In this document: piece by piece, positions 26,901 through 37,500 of the stretch
How positions within the stretch are numbered: position 1 is the stretch's first letter
Layout: the number at the start of each line of letters is the position of its first letter
Source: Gymnorhina tibicen
Taxonomy: Eukaryota > Chordata > Aves > Passeriformes > Artamidae
DNA length: 64,000 nt
Direction of reading: 5' to 3'
NCBI GenBank assembly: GCA_013399875.1
Contig: VXAZ01004020.1
Coordinates: forward strand, 124,001 to 188,000
Position numbers and translations under genes: made by a program
Notes under the pieces: model-generated
Database searches by the model: none
Told to the model about the DNA's origin: nothing
Seen by the model: the letters and a program-made list of their open reading frames with translations, nothing else

Positions 26901-27229
26901 GAAAACAACACCCATCTCTGCTCTTTGCATTTTAAAGGAATATTTCTGCGGTGAAGGGAACATCCACGACAGAAGAATCTACTCGCAGCGTGTGTTCCTG
27001 CTACGTGTGACACGTGTATTTGTCCTTAAATGTATTCAGAGAGACAGGAATGTTCTGCATTGTATCTGTATCTGTATTCAACATATGGAGCATTCTTCTG
27101 TATCTGAAAAGAAAAAAACAAAAAAAACATACAGCAAAGCAGTAGCGGGATGGAGGCTGACGCCAGTCTTCAGCTTTACGTTTCTATACTCACACGTTAG
27201 AGGTTACCCTGCCCTCACCTTCGGGTCAT
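20969..27229. other. Intergenic, no gene seen (RASSF9-NTS, right part)
   Basis: This is AT-rich with short purine-rich tracts (about 23080-23130 and 25680-25708) and a G-run at about 22129-22160. I see no exon, RNA gene or intact transposon. Sequence from about 26830 becomes gradually richer in CpG towards NTS. Confidence 0.6.
21406..21475 (+). repeat. 30-base tandem repeat, 2.3 copies
   Basis: CAGTGAATGTCAAGTTGTCT... is followed exactly 30 bases later by a copy differing at only a few positions, then by a partial third copy starting CAGTGAATA. It is a short minisatellite with no coding role. Confidence 0.9.
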
Positions 27230-28165
27230 TTCTCTGGGCTTTACGGCTCAGGAGCTGAGCTGGGAGGTAGAAAGCGAGCCGGAGCAGATACGGGCTCCGG
27301 GGCACAGACGGAGGGCAGGACGTGCGGTGGAGAGACGGGGACCCCGCGCCCCCGCCCGCGGCCCCTCCGCACCCCGCGCCCCGCCCGGGGCAGAGCGCGC
27401 CCGTCCCGCCGCCGCCCTGCCTCCGCCTGGGGTCCCGCCGTGTCCTGCTGAGTCCCGACCTCTGGGTGCTGTACACGGAGCCCGTTCTGTGCTAGTCGTT
27501 GAGGAAGGATACCTAGTGGAAAAATCAAGAGGGAAAAGTGCATCTTGAGAGAAATGTCTCTTAGGAACGCTCGCTCTCTTGAAACCGCAGCGGGTGGCTT
27601 GTGGCAAGCGCTCTTCAGAAGTAACAGGGAGTCTCGCCTGGTCGGGTATCAATTTTTTGCGCATCTGTGAAAGACTCTATCAAGTGGCTTTCCCGTTATC
27701 TTCCTCCATCTCTCACACATACAGACTTTCCTTTTTGTTTCTTCCCCTCTTTTTCCTGCTACCCGTGCCCGATGCAACACTCCTACTCATGGCCAGGGTT
27801 ATACCCCTGCCCCATGCCACGCATTCCCTGCCCATCCCCGGTTTAACATCCCTGCCCGTCACTGGTGTGCGGTTCTTTCCCTTGCTGTAGGGAAGGGTTC
27901 TACAGATGAAAGACAAAGGGCGTCAACCGCACGAGGACGGCGGCGCGGTCGCTTCCTACCCCTGGCCCCGCGCCGGAGGACCGAGCACCTGCGGAAACTT
28001 TTTTTTTTTAATAATAGTAATAATAAAATCCCAGGATAATTCCCTTTCGGGAGAAGCCGTGCCGGGCGCGCCCCGCGGCCGTGGGTGCGGGGGTTCTCTG
28101 CGCGCCCCGCGGGGCTCCGTGTGCGTCAGGCGGAGAGTGGCGTCAGCGGCGGCGGGCGCGGAGCG

Positions 28166-28250
28166 CGGGGAGGGGGCAGCGGGAGGGGGCANNNNNNNNG
28201 GGGAGGGGGCAGCGGGAGGGGGCAGCGGGAGGAGGGGGGGAAGAGGGAGG
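28166..28250 (+). repeat. G-rich tandem repeat with 8-base gap in NTS promoter
   Basis: Units close to GGGAGGGGGCAGC (13 bases) are repeated about four times. Bases 28192-28199 are N, so the true sequence and copy number are not resolved. The tract lies about 35-120 bases upstream of the CRE-like element. Many runs of three or more G make G-quadruplex formation and SP1/MAZ-type binding plausible, but both are inferences. Confidence 0.8.
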
Positions 28251-28283
28251 GAGCTTCGTCAGGAGGCGATGTCGGCACCGCCG

Positions 28284-28291
28284 TGACATCA
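28284..28291 (+). promoter_or_regulatory. NTS: CRE/AP-1-like element TGACATCA of NTS promoter
   Basis: TGACATCA ends ten bases before the TATA box. A proximal CRE/AP-1-like element with this same octamer is known from mammalian neurotensin promoters, where it is important for expression in endocrine and neuronal cells. Position and sequence agree, so conserved control by CREB/AP-1 family factors is likely. Two further half sites, GCGTCAG, occur upstream at about 28110 and 28140. Confidence 0.75.
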
Positions 28292-28301
28292 CCCCGCGGC
28301 T

Positions 28302-28308
28302 TATATAG
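28302..28308 (+). promoter_or_regulatory. NTS: TATA box of NTS
   Basis: TATATAG lies 172 bases before the NTS start codon, in a GC-rich setting where a TATA match is unlikely by chance. It predicts a transcription start near 28330-28335 and a 5' UTR of about 145-150 bases. The exact start is inferred. Confidence 0.8.
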
Positions 28309-28387
28309 TTGGGGAAGGGTCTGGGTCCCCCGTCTGGTGCCTGCAGCCGCCCGTCAGCGCGCGTGCGGTGGGCGAGGAGCGGCGGGG

Positions 28388-28438
28388 CTCTGTCTGTCTG
28401 TCTCTGTGTCTCTGTCTCTCTCTCTCCGTCTCTCCCTA
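28388..28438 (+). repeat. CT/TCTG-rich pyrimidine tract in NTS 5' UTR
   Basis: The stretch consists of TCTG, TCTC and TCCC units and is almost all pyrimidine on the plus strand, ending CCCTAG. It lies between the predicted transcription start and the upstream ORF. It resembles a microsatellite, and also a polypyrimidine tract followed by a 3' splice acceptor. Confidence 0.7.
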
Positions 28439-28444
28439 GGATTT

Positions 28445-28462
28445 ATGGACTTTACTTTCTAG
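28445..28462 (+). promoter_or_regulatory. Five-codon upstream ORF in NTS leader
   Basis: ATG GAC TTT ACT TTC TAG (MDFTF) is the first AUG downstream of the predicted transcription start and stops 17 bases before the NTS start codon. Its context is weak at -3 (T) but has G at +4. Ribosomes could bypass it by leaky scanning or reinitiate. Its effect is inferred and depends on the true transcription start. Confidence 0.55.
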
Positions 28463-28479
28463 AGGGCGGCGCGGCAAGG

Positions 28480-28540
28480 ATGAGAGTCCAGCTGGTGTGC
28501 GTGGTGCTGCTGGCCCTGGCCTCCTGCAGCCTCTGCTCAG
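28480..28540 (+). CDS. NTS: NTS coding exon 1 (signal peptide)
   Basis: This exon encodes 20 residues plus the first base of codon 21, all of it signal peptide with a Leu/Val-rich core and a Cys/Ser-rich end. The start codon has A at -3, an adequate Kozak context. The donor is CAG|GTAAGT, close to the ideal consensus, and the intron is phase 1. Translation in frame through the donor has no homology, which supports splicing here. Confidence 0.95.
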
Positions 28541-31500
28541 GTAAGTCCCCGCCGCCGCCTGCGCCGGGCGCGCCCTGCACCGCCCGGCCCCGGAGCCCCT
28601 CTGAGCGCTCGGCACTGAGTCGCTCCTGGAGCCGTAAGAGGAACCTAAAGGAAGGAAATGAAGTCGCTTCGGGCTCCGACGGCTGTCCCCATTAAGCGCC
28701 CGGGAGCTGGCTCTGATAACGGGTTCTGGCCAGCATTATTTTTTTATATCATTCCTCTAACTTTCTCCCTTCATATAAGCCCTTCCTCCTCACAGCATCC
28801 ATACCATGGCAATTAGTGTAGACTACTCATTGGAAATACAAATCAGTGCAGACCATCTGCTTGGTTGTGCTTTGGTTCATTGAATATCACGTATTTTCTA
28901 ATTATGATACAAATTGTAATTTCTGCAAATGAATAGCTGCTGTAATCCAAATCAACATGAATATGTATGCCCTTTAGTCATTTTTTAGAGACAGAAATAT
29001 AATTTATTATCTGGAGAAAAAGTTGTTAACAACCAATCTGAAATTATGACCAAAAAATGCTGAAGCACAGGCAGATCACACAGTAAGAAGGTTAATGTAA
29101 ATGCATTTCTTCTCCAAGAGCAGCTGCTTTAGAAAGCTCAAAAGGAGGACCATCTATTGAAATGCATTTACTGCTTCTCTGGAAAATGATACACATCTTA
29201 AGCATCTGCCATTTATGTTCTAAGTTTATGACCAAATAGAGGTGTGGTGATGGTTAAACAGGTGTACCCGCACACACATGAAGCAGAATAACACACATGA
29301 AGTCTGCAAAATCCAACTTTAGCTAACTTGAAAATTACTTTAATTTTTAACTTCACTAAATTTAATGGGTAAATTTACAAGCAGCTTCACTTTTCAACTT
29401 TAGTGTTCAGGAGGACTCAGAATTCCTAATTCTCACTTTAGATGAATGTTTCCAATTTGTACTGCCGTGCAGAAGAAAAATGTAAACCACATACTACCTG
29501 CATTTTATTACAGTTTAAATGTAATTGTTCTGTATATTATCGAGACCTCATGATCTTAGTGACAAAGCTTAACATTTTTTTCTCTCTCCATATAATTTTA
29601 AGCTTTTTAAACAAATTCCTGACTAGTATTTTCAGTGAAGCAGTTTCAAAATCAACTGTTCACAGAGCCTGAATGAAAGCCCACTAAAGTAAAAAATTTA
29701 AGTGGGAATTATAATAGGTTCATAAAAAAAAAACAACAGAAGCCAAATTGTAGGTGGAACTAACATGACTGTTTGCTTGAAAATCTGAAATTATTTTTAA
29801 ATGAGAAATTCCACAGAGAAATTTGTATGAAGGGGCCCAAATAATTTGTAACTAATATGGACAGTTATGTCATTAAGAAAATGATTGTTAAATTTTCTTT
29901 TGAAAATGTTTGCCTTCAGGCGAAAATGTATACCTGTAGAATGTAATTGTTCCATAAAATGTGGATATATGAATAGAAACTATTTTTCTTGTCAGTAGAA
30001 TCAAGAATACCTCAAACTGTGAGAATTTCTCTCTGATTTTAACAATAATGTGCAACCAGGCTTTTTATACATTGCTCTCTGAGAGTCTGTTCTTTTATGC
30101 TTTTGTTCCTCATCCATCTCTTTTCACTCCTGAACATGCTTCCTTCTCTCTCTCCAAGCCTTGCTTTATTCTTCATTCAAGGAATCTTGACTCCTAAATA
30201 ATGTCCTCTAGATTTATTGTTTTCAATTCAAATGCTTCTTAATACTTTCCTTCCCACCTTTCATGTCTACAGCTATCTTCCATCCTTTATAGAAACAAAA
30301 CCCAGGTGCTAACCAGGCACAAGTCCTTTTATTGTTCTCAGCTGGTGTGATCCAGGACAGCTCAAATCATGATGCTGTCATTGTGTGTGTGTGTGTGTGT
30401 GCTCACCTGCTCACAGGAGATGCTTCATTGGTAGAAATTCAGCTGAGGTGACCTTGTGCTGCCAGCAGAACTTTGGTTAATGGTAAAGCTGGTGAAACTG
30501 ACAGCTGTTACTGCTGAAAGGGCTGAAAAGCATCAGGTTGGAGATTAGTTGCTCGGGACTTGCTGACTGATCCTATTTAATATGAACATTTTAAACATTA
30601 AATAAGACTGATTGTTGATCAGCGTTAAAGCAAGTCAAATGCAGTAAGTTCGATGACAAAAATAATGAATGAATGTATTGTGTTGGTAATGCAGAGGTGA
30701 ACAGGAGCATCCCTACAGAGGAGGGGAGTATGCATAACACGCAGAAGTTTTTGATGACCTAAGTAATAGGAATGAGAACCAGTGCAACAATACAAAATGC
30801 AGTGGCTTAGGAAATAGTAGAAAGTCCTGTTAAAAGCTCCTTTTTAACCAAAGCATAGCTGTTGGAAATCTGAGGAATAAAAGATTTTATCTTGTTATCT
30901 AACCTGCTTTATGGAGTTTTTCAGGCACAAAAGACAAACAAAGTAAAAAAAGCCATGTAAGAGAGCTGCCCTCTGTAGCTACTGGTAAGCATTAAGGTGA
31001 TTAAGTATTGAGGCTTCTGAACCAAAGTGTACTATGCTGTTCTCACTTGAGAAGACATCAGGGACAGAGGAGGGCTGCTCTGATGAGTTGGGGAATACAA
31101 GGCTATTACAAGGAAGGAGAATAGGTGAGAGTCCAATAAATCCGGACGTAGCCTTTCAATGAAGCATTTATGGGATTTCCAGGGCAATGGTTTTTGACCA
31201 AAAAGACACAGTGATCTTGCACCTGTTTGCTAATCTTGTAACGACACACAAAAACACTAAGCTGGGAAGACCAGTGATTCTTCTCAATAAATACGTGACA
31301 GGTAAATATTACAAAGAGAAAGGTGTCATTTATAGTGTAGGAATTTATTTGCAAACCATGGATACATTTGTAATTAGAAATAAATTAGACTTGAAATCAG
31401 AAGCAAGTAAGCATTGATAGTTTAGAAGAATTTCCTAAAGAAGCAAAGTGACAGTAGTGGTGAGATTTATTAAGATTGAACATGATTGATTTTGTAATGG

Positions 31501-34500
31501 GTGGCTTCTGTTCTGACAGAAACCTGTGACACGTTGGCACATGCTTGTGGTCCCTTACAGTCTCATATTCTGTGAAAGGTAGTGACACAACATGGTGATG
31601 ATCCCTGAAATGAAGGCACAGGCAGAATCTATCCACAGATTCAGTGGTAGGGTCTTGCATGCTCACAGCATTGATTGTTTTAAAGAAAGTGAGATATGAC
31701 CTGTATGAATATGGAATATATTTTGGTTTAGTATGGTTTGAAATATTAGTGTATTGTTTGGTTTTAGATTGTTGGTATTCCAGGAAAGGTAATAGCTATG
31801 TGGAACTCTATTTCACCTGAAAACTTAAATGGTTCCTTACATTTTTTTTCTTCGAGCTATGATTGCTGCTGTCACGGCACCAGATCTTCGTTGTGATTCT
31901 CATCTTCATCTTGTGATGCTGTGTGTAGAAATGTGTCTGTGTGTTTTCTCTTTCTACAGCAATTTTTACCCTATTTACCAAATCACAGGTCTTGCAAGTC
32001 TACTGAGCTATTAAAGGTCAATTAACTCAGTAAAGATAATCCCTAAACCTCCAATCAGAATACTTTCTTTTTCCATAGACATTGTCAAGAGATTGTATCA
32101 TAAAGTGATCAAGCTCAATTCCCTCATATCAGTGAAAATACCCTTAATTTAAGAATAATCAAGACTACTGATTATTAATCAAGTTATCATAACTGCCATT
32201 TACCTAAATAATTACTACTTAAATAAATACTTGAAAATAAATATTCAAATTTTTCTACCAAAGTAAGCAAAGGTGAAAAATATTTATTACAAAAGTAATG
32301 AAGACTATTACAGCAGGTTTTTTATACTGAGAGAATTGTAGTTTAATGAGCCTTTCTGCTATGAAACTGAGATAAATGAACTTTCATTCACTTCAATAAG
32401 CTTGATCATGCTTTAAAAAGGTATTGAGTATTTATTTTAACGTAATGTTGCTGTTAACTGAAGACTCCTCACAGTCCCTCTAGGTCACTGCTGTTTGTGT
32501 TTGTGTGTTTATTATTTAAAATTCATTTAAATATCTAAGTTCTATATACTAAACTGAAATGTCCATGATTTATGATCAAATAATAAACATATGTTTCTGG
32601 TTTATTCCCAGATTCAGAAGAGGAAATGAAAGCATTAGAAGCAGATTTATTGACCAATATGTACACATCAAAGGTAATTATTTTTCTTCCTTTACCTGAC
32701 AGGGAGGGAGCAAATGAATTCTCATTACAAACACAAAAGTCTTTGCACAAAGTAATAACCTATGGTCTAGACAGAAAAGTTCAGTGTCAGGTTTTACTTT
32801 GGTGCAAGATTTTCTCCAGTTCAAAGGAAATTTAAAGGTGTTGATGTGACGCACTAAACGTGTTCCTCAGTCGTAACACTGGTACTTTCATTAAACTGTC
32901 AAAACTGTGTTATGTACAGAGATTTAAATTTACATGAGGAAATGTGTTTCCAATAAGATTATGCCTGATGAAAGCTAAATTAACCTTGAGTCAAATCTAT
33001 AAGTGCTATTTTTATGCAGAACTCTTCCTATACACATATAAAATTAAGACGGTCATAAAGCAAAACTTGTTAATACATATGCCCATTTTGGTTTAGGATT
33101 TTAATCATAGTGCTAGTACAGGAACATGGGGACATGATTGTGAAAATACTAACTTGGTAAATGGCATTTCCTTGACAAGTTTCCAGACTGCAAATAATGT
33201 TTGTGTTATTTAATATGAATAGATAAAAATTCAGTTAAAATCTCATATTGACAAAGTGAAGCAGCAAGTGTTGCACATATGGGTTGGACAGGCTGATAAA
33301 CACTTTCTCAGCACTATTATCTTCCATAAATTGTCTAAGAAGTACATATGTCTGATATATCTTCAGCAACATATTAAAGAACAAACTCTGAAACAAGTAC
33401 TATGGGTTTAAGAGTGAATATTTTAATTCATTATCCCAAAAAAGTTTTAGTGGTTGTTAAATGTAATGGAAAATAAAATGAGAAATGAAAAATTTCTCCC
33501 CCAAAATAGAAATTTTGATAAGCCAATGACTAGTTGAAGGTTAAGAACAAAACCTGCCAGGAAGACTTCTGCATATACTGTATTTATGTATATGTGACCT
33601 TTTCTACAGAATCATTGGATAGACTAGAAGAAGTATGAGGCCAGAAAATGCATTTTCTTTATCTGTCTGGCAGTTCTTAGATTTCAGTGTTCTTTACCGG
33701 CATGATAGTTAACCTTAGATTACAAATAAACCTGGTTGCCCCTCACTTCTGTAAGGTACTGAAAGATTTAATAACTCTTTTTCTGAGACATATTTAAATG
33801 TAGGAGGCTGACAAAAATTGGTTTTTTTGCTGTGTGGCAAAGCATAGTATGCCCTGGAAGAAAACCCTGCAGCTGTTAATATTTCTGCTACTGACTTTAG
33901 TGGGTCTGTGAACGTAACTTCCATCTTTTCCTCCCTCTCACCACATAACACAAACTCAGGTAACTCCAAGTGCACAAATGTTATTACTCCAGTTAATAGT
34001 GTCATTATGTTTGCTGTAATACTCTTATGTTGTTTTATGTCATATAGCTTGCTTTTCAGCATCCTTATGGTATTTACCACAAGTCAACTGACACTTGAAG
34101 CTGACAGAAGCAGTAGATTAATGTTGGAGACATTGCTTTAATTCTGCACTATACTGCCTTAAATCACCATCTAAAGTTCATTAGTTGAATATGTGTTGTC
34201 TCTTGACATCAAAGTAAGACGTGGTGGAAACACTAAAAACTGTGCATCAACTCTTCTACAAGAGTCATACCACTATTCCATTCATTACTGAAATTACTAT
34301 TTTTCTGTTGTCCCTTGCTAGATTTTAACCCTCATTACAACAAATTATGGTTCTGGTATGATAAAAAAATTTGAAGATGGTATGTATAGTACCTGTCTTG
34401 TGTTGTGCCTGAGATCTGGTTCCATTTGAGGGCAATTACCGTTAAATTGCATTAACTGTATTTGACACTGACTTGGTAATCAGCAAAGGAAACCCTAACA

Positions 34501-37500
34501 ATTTAAATAGCATTAAGATGGGAAAAAAAGTACTGTTTATGAAAGCTGAGGTCTAAAAATGCAGCAAAATGGATTATCACTTGTGGGCTAAGTATTTGAT
34601 AGAACAAAAATCTACCTAAGCAGGCACTTGTGAACTATAGTATCAAAACTACAGCTAGGTCTTAAGCACGCATCTTTTGCAACATTCAGTGGTCTATCCA
34701 GTATTATGGGAAGAATTGCTGTATGCCTTTAACTTCACAGACTGCTGCCCAGTGCCTGCTGCTCCTTTTCAAGTTGCTCTTTAAAGTCACCCATATGCTG
34801 AATCATTCTCCATCCTTAAAGAAGTACCTTCATGCTTATTGCAACCTGTCTTCAACACTTAAGACAGTTTGTCACCCTTCCCTGCTGTTACATCTCGAGG
34901 AAGATACAAGGATCAAACAAGCCCTTAAAATGCTTTATCTGTCTTTTTTCTAAGATAAAATCCAAAAAGCCATTTGGAAGATCTGGTAAAACAACAAAAC
35001 CTGACTTGTCAAAAATATGTGGACAGTTATGTCCCGTCTCTCTTTAGTTTTGAATAGAAAACTCTATTCATGTCAAAGAGATGACTCTATTTCCAGCTTC
35101 CTAAATGCTTGCCTGAAATCACTAGTTTCATGAAGAATGTTTTGAACTCGAAAAATATTGAGACTATGTTAGTTAGAGGAAACAAGAAAGTAAAACAAAA
35201 GTATTCCTTGGGGAATATATAATCCCTAGAATATACTCCACCTTTGGGATCCCACCTGACATTAATTTTCTGAAGTCATGGAACCCCTGAGCTTTTCATT
35301 GTTGTAGGATGCCTATTTACAACTGTATTTGCCCAGAGAGTTTAGCCTCCTTGTCAGAGGAGCTGCCTAGGAGAAGGAGGTACCTACAGCTACCTAGGAG
35401 TTACTGACTTCCTGACTCAGTTATCACATAAAAATTAATAAGATTTACAGGCATTAATATACACCATGGAAGTAGTTTTGCTTTAACAAAACTCAATGCT
35501 ATATCTGATTAAAGATAGAGAATATTTTTATTATTTCTATGGTTACAATCTGAACAAAATTCAACTACTATTATGGAAAGGAACCATAGAGATCCTACAC
35601 TAGCTTGGGATTTTTACTTCATTATGACTTTGCTTTTTATCTGCTTTTACTAGATAAAGACAAGAATATAAAAAGCAGATAACGTTTTTCCTAAAGAAAA
35701 ATAGTATTTGGGATGTATGAATTATAACAAAAGAAGTATCTTAAGCAAACTATCAGGGGTATCATTCAACCAGACATGGAAATAAAATATCATATAAATT
35801 ATAACTCAGGAATCTCTTTTGTCTTGCATAGGAAAAGCCTGTTGTCAAAGAAGGAAATAAGCTTATTTCAGTTTCTTAGATGATCTTAAATTCTCTTTCA
35901 AGACACATAAGGTGTGAGAAATTATATATCCAATTCTTATTTCGCAAGCAAGTTCAACAGTGGAAATACAATCATATTAACTTGAGCATTAGTACATTTT
36001 AAATTCTAGTTCATACTGCAGTCTCTTTTTTTCCTTCAGATCATTCCCAGATATTTTCCAAGTTACTCTTAAAAAAATTAGTTCCATCTTGGCAGATAAG
36101 GGTTCCTTGTTCCATTGTGTAGATGTTTTCCAAAATATGTGTTGAGCTACTGTAGTTGATATTGCTTAGACCTGTGTGGAAAATATATAAATATATAAAA
36201 TATAAAAATATATAATATATAATATAAAATATATTACATATTGTAAATTGACCTGAACATTTGGATTATCATAATCTTAAACTGTTTTTTGACATATCCC
36301 TTTAGGATAACTGCCTCAGATATTTTTTGTAACCTAAAAAGCAAAGCAGTCTGATTTTAGTGCTTGCTGTAATAGTGGAGCATAAAAATAACATGACTGC
36401 TCTGTTCAGTGACTGGACATGACCTGGAAAACTCAATTTTCAGTTAAAAAACCTCAAAATTCACTCTGGACTGAATTGTTAATGGTAGCAGTATAAGTCA
36501 GAAGCAGGTGTGCCCAAGTAAAAATACTTTGAGGTGATATATGTTGGTATTTATAGGAATGAGACTCCTGTAACAAATGAAATATGTTAGAAGCTTGCAG
36601 ACAGCACTGCAAAACTGTTTTCTTCTAACCTCAGTAGGAGCTAAGACAACTTTCACCTAATGAAGTCTGCTATTTAATTATTTTACTAATACACAGAGGA
36701 TAGTTCCTTTATACATAGATGTGCATCAGATTGACATAAAGTAGTAACTTTAGATAAAAAAGATTCTATAAGTTACACAAGGCATGACAAATTTCCCTAT
36801 CCTTTACTCTTCTCTTCTGTTTCCATCCACTGCAATATTTTTGGTTCTTACTTAACTCAGAAATCTCAGTCACTCATGTAGCACTGCCTCTAGATTTCAT
36901 GCTCCATTGCAATTTAGCTGTTGCAGTGCTAGCTCACATTTCTTTTGTATACCCAGGAGAGAAAAGTGAACTGGGGAAGCCTCGTCCTTTGTCATGGAAA
37001 GCTCCATATTTTTATATTTCAAAAATATGTTAGCAGACCAAAGAACATTTTGAAATTGCATTGCACATTTGATCTTTTTCCTAGTTTAACTTCTGTTAGT
37101 AAAATTAGATATTCTGCAAGGAGATTAATTTTATTTTGAAACTGTCGCATCTTTTCAAATAATTTGATAGACTAACTAGGGCACTTAGATGGGACAACAG
37201 ATGAGCTCAAAGTAAACAGTGCAGAACCAATTACAAGCTTCCAAGTAAGATTTCAGATTTGTTTTCATAGCCTCAAAACAAAATAATCTTATTTTTTCCG
37301 AATGCTGTCAGGAAATGAGAATGCACAGCAGTTTCATTAAAGGGCTAAATCATTCTGATTTTGAAAGGCATGCCTGTATCAGATGTATATTGGAGTAATG
37401 ATCATGGCCAAAAGGAAACTTTTTGTAACTAATGCTAAGAGTGATGCCAACTTTTCTTGTTTCTTCCTCATTTCTCTCAATTTTCTTTCTTTTCCCTCAA

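Larger units (their letters stand above)
27230..28700. promoter_or_regulatory. CpG-rich region at NTS 5' end
   Basis: Two GC- and CpG-dense blocks (about 27240-27480 and 27920-28700) stand out from the AT-rich surroundings, separated by a less GC-rich pyrimidine stretch. The second block holds the NTS core promoter, 5' UTR and first coding exon. The first has no recognised exon. Long frames on both strands within these blocks show no protein family and reflect GC content only. Confidence 0.75.

Noticed and set aside
27248..27664. Minus-strand 138-codon frame and neighbours in the NTS CpG region
   Set aside because: Composition-driven open frames with Ala/Arg/Gly-rich translations, no domain, and mutually overlapping.
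33605..33640. Possible minus-strand CR1 end (ACAGAATCAT)
   Set aside because: Only about 30 bases resemble a CR1 terminus and the body of the element does not follow, so it cannot be told from chance.
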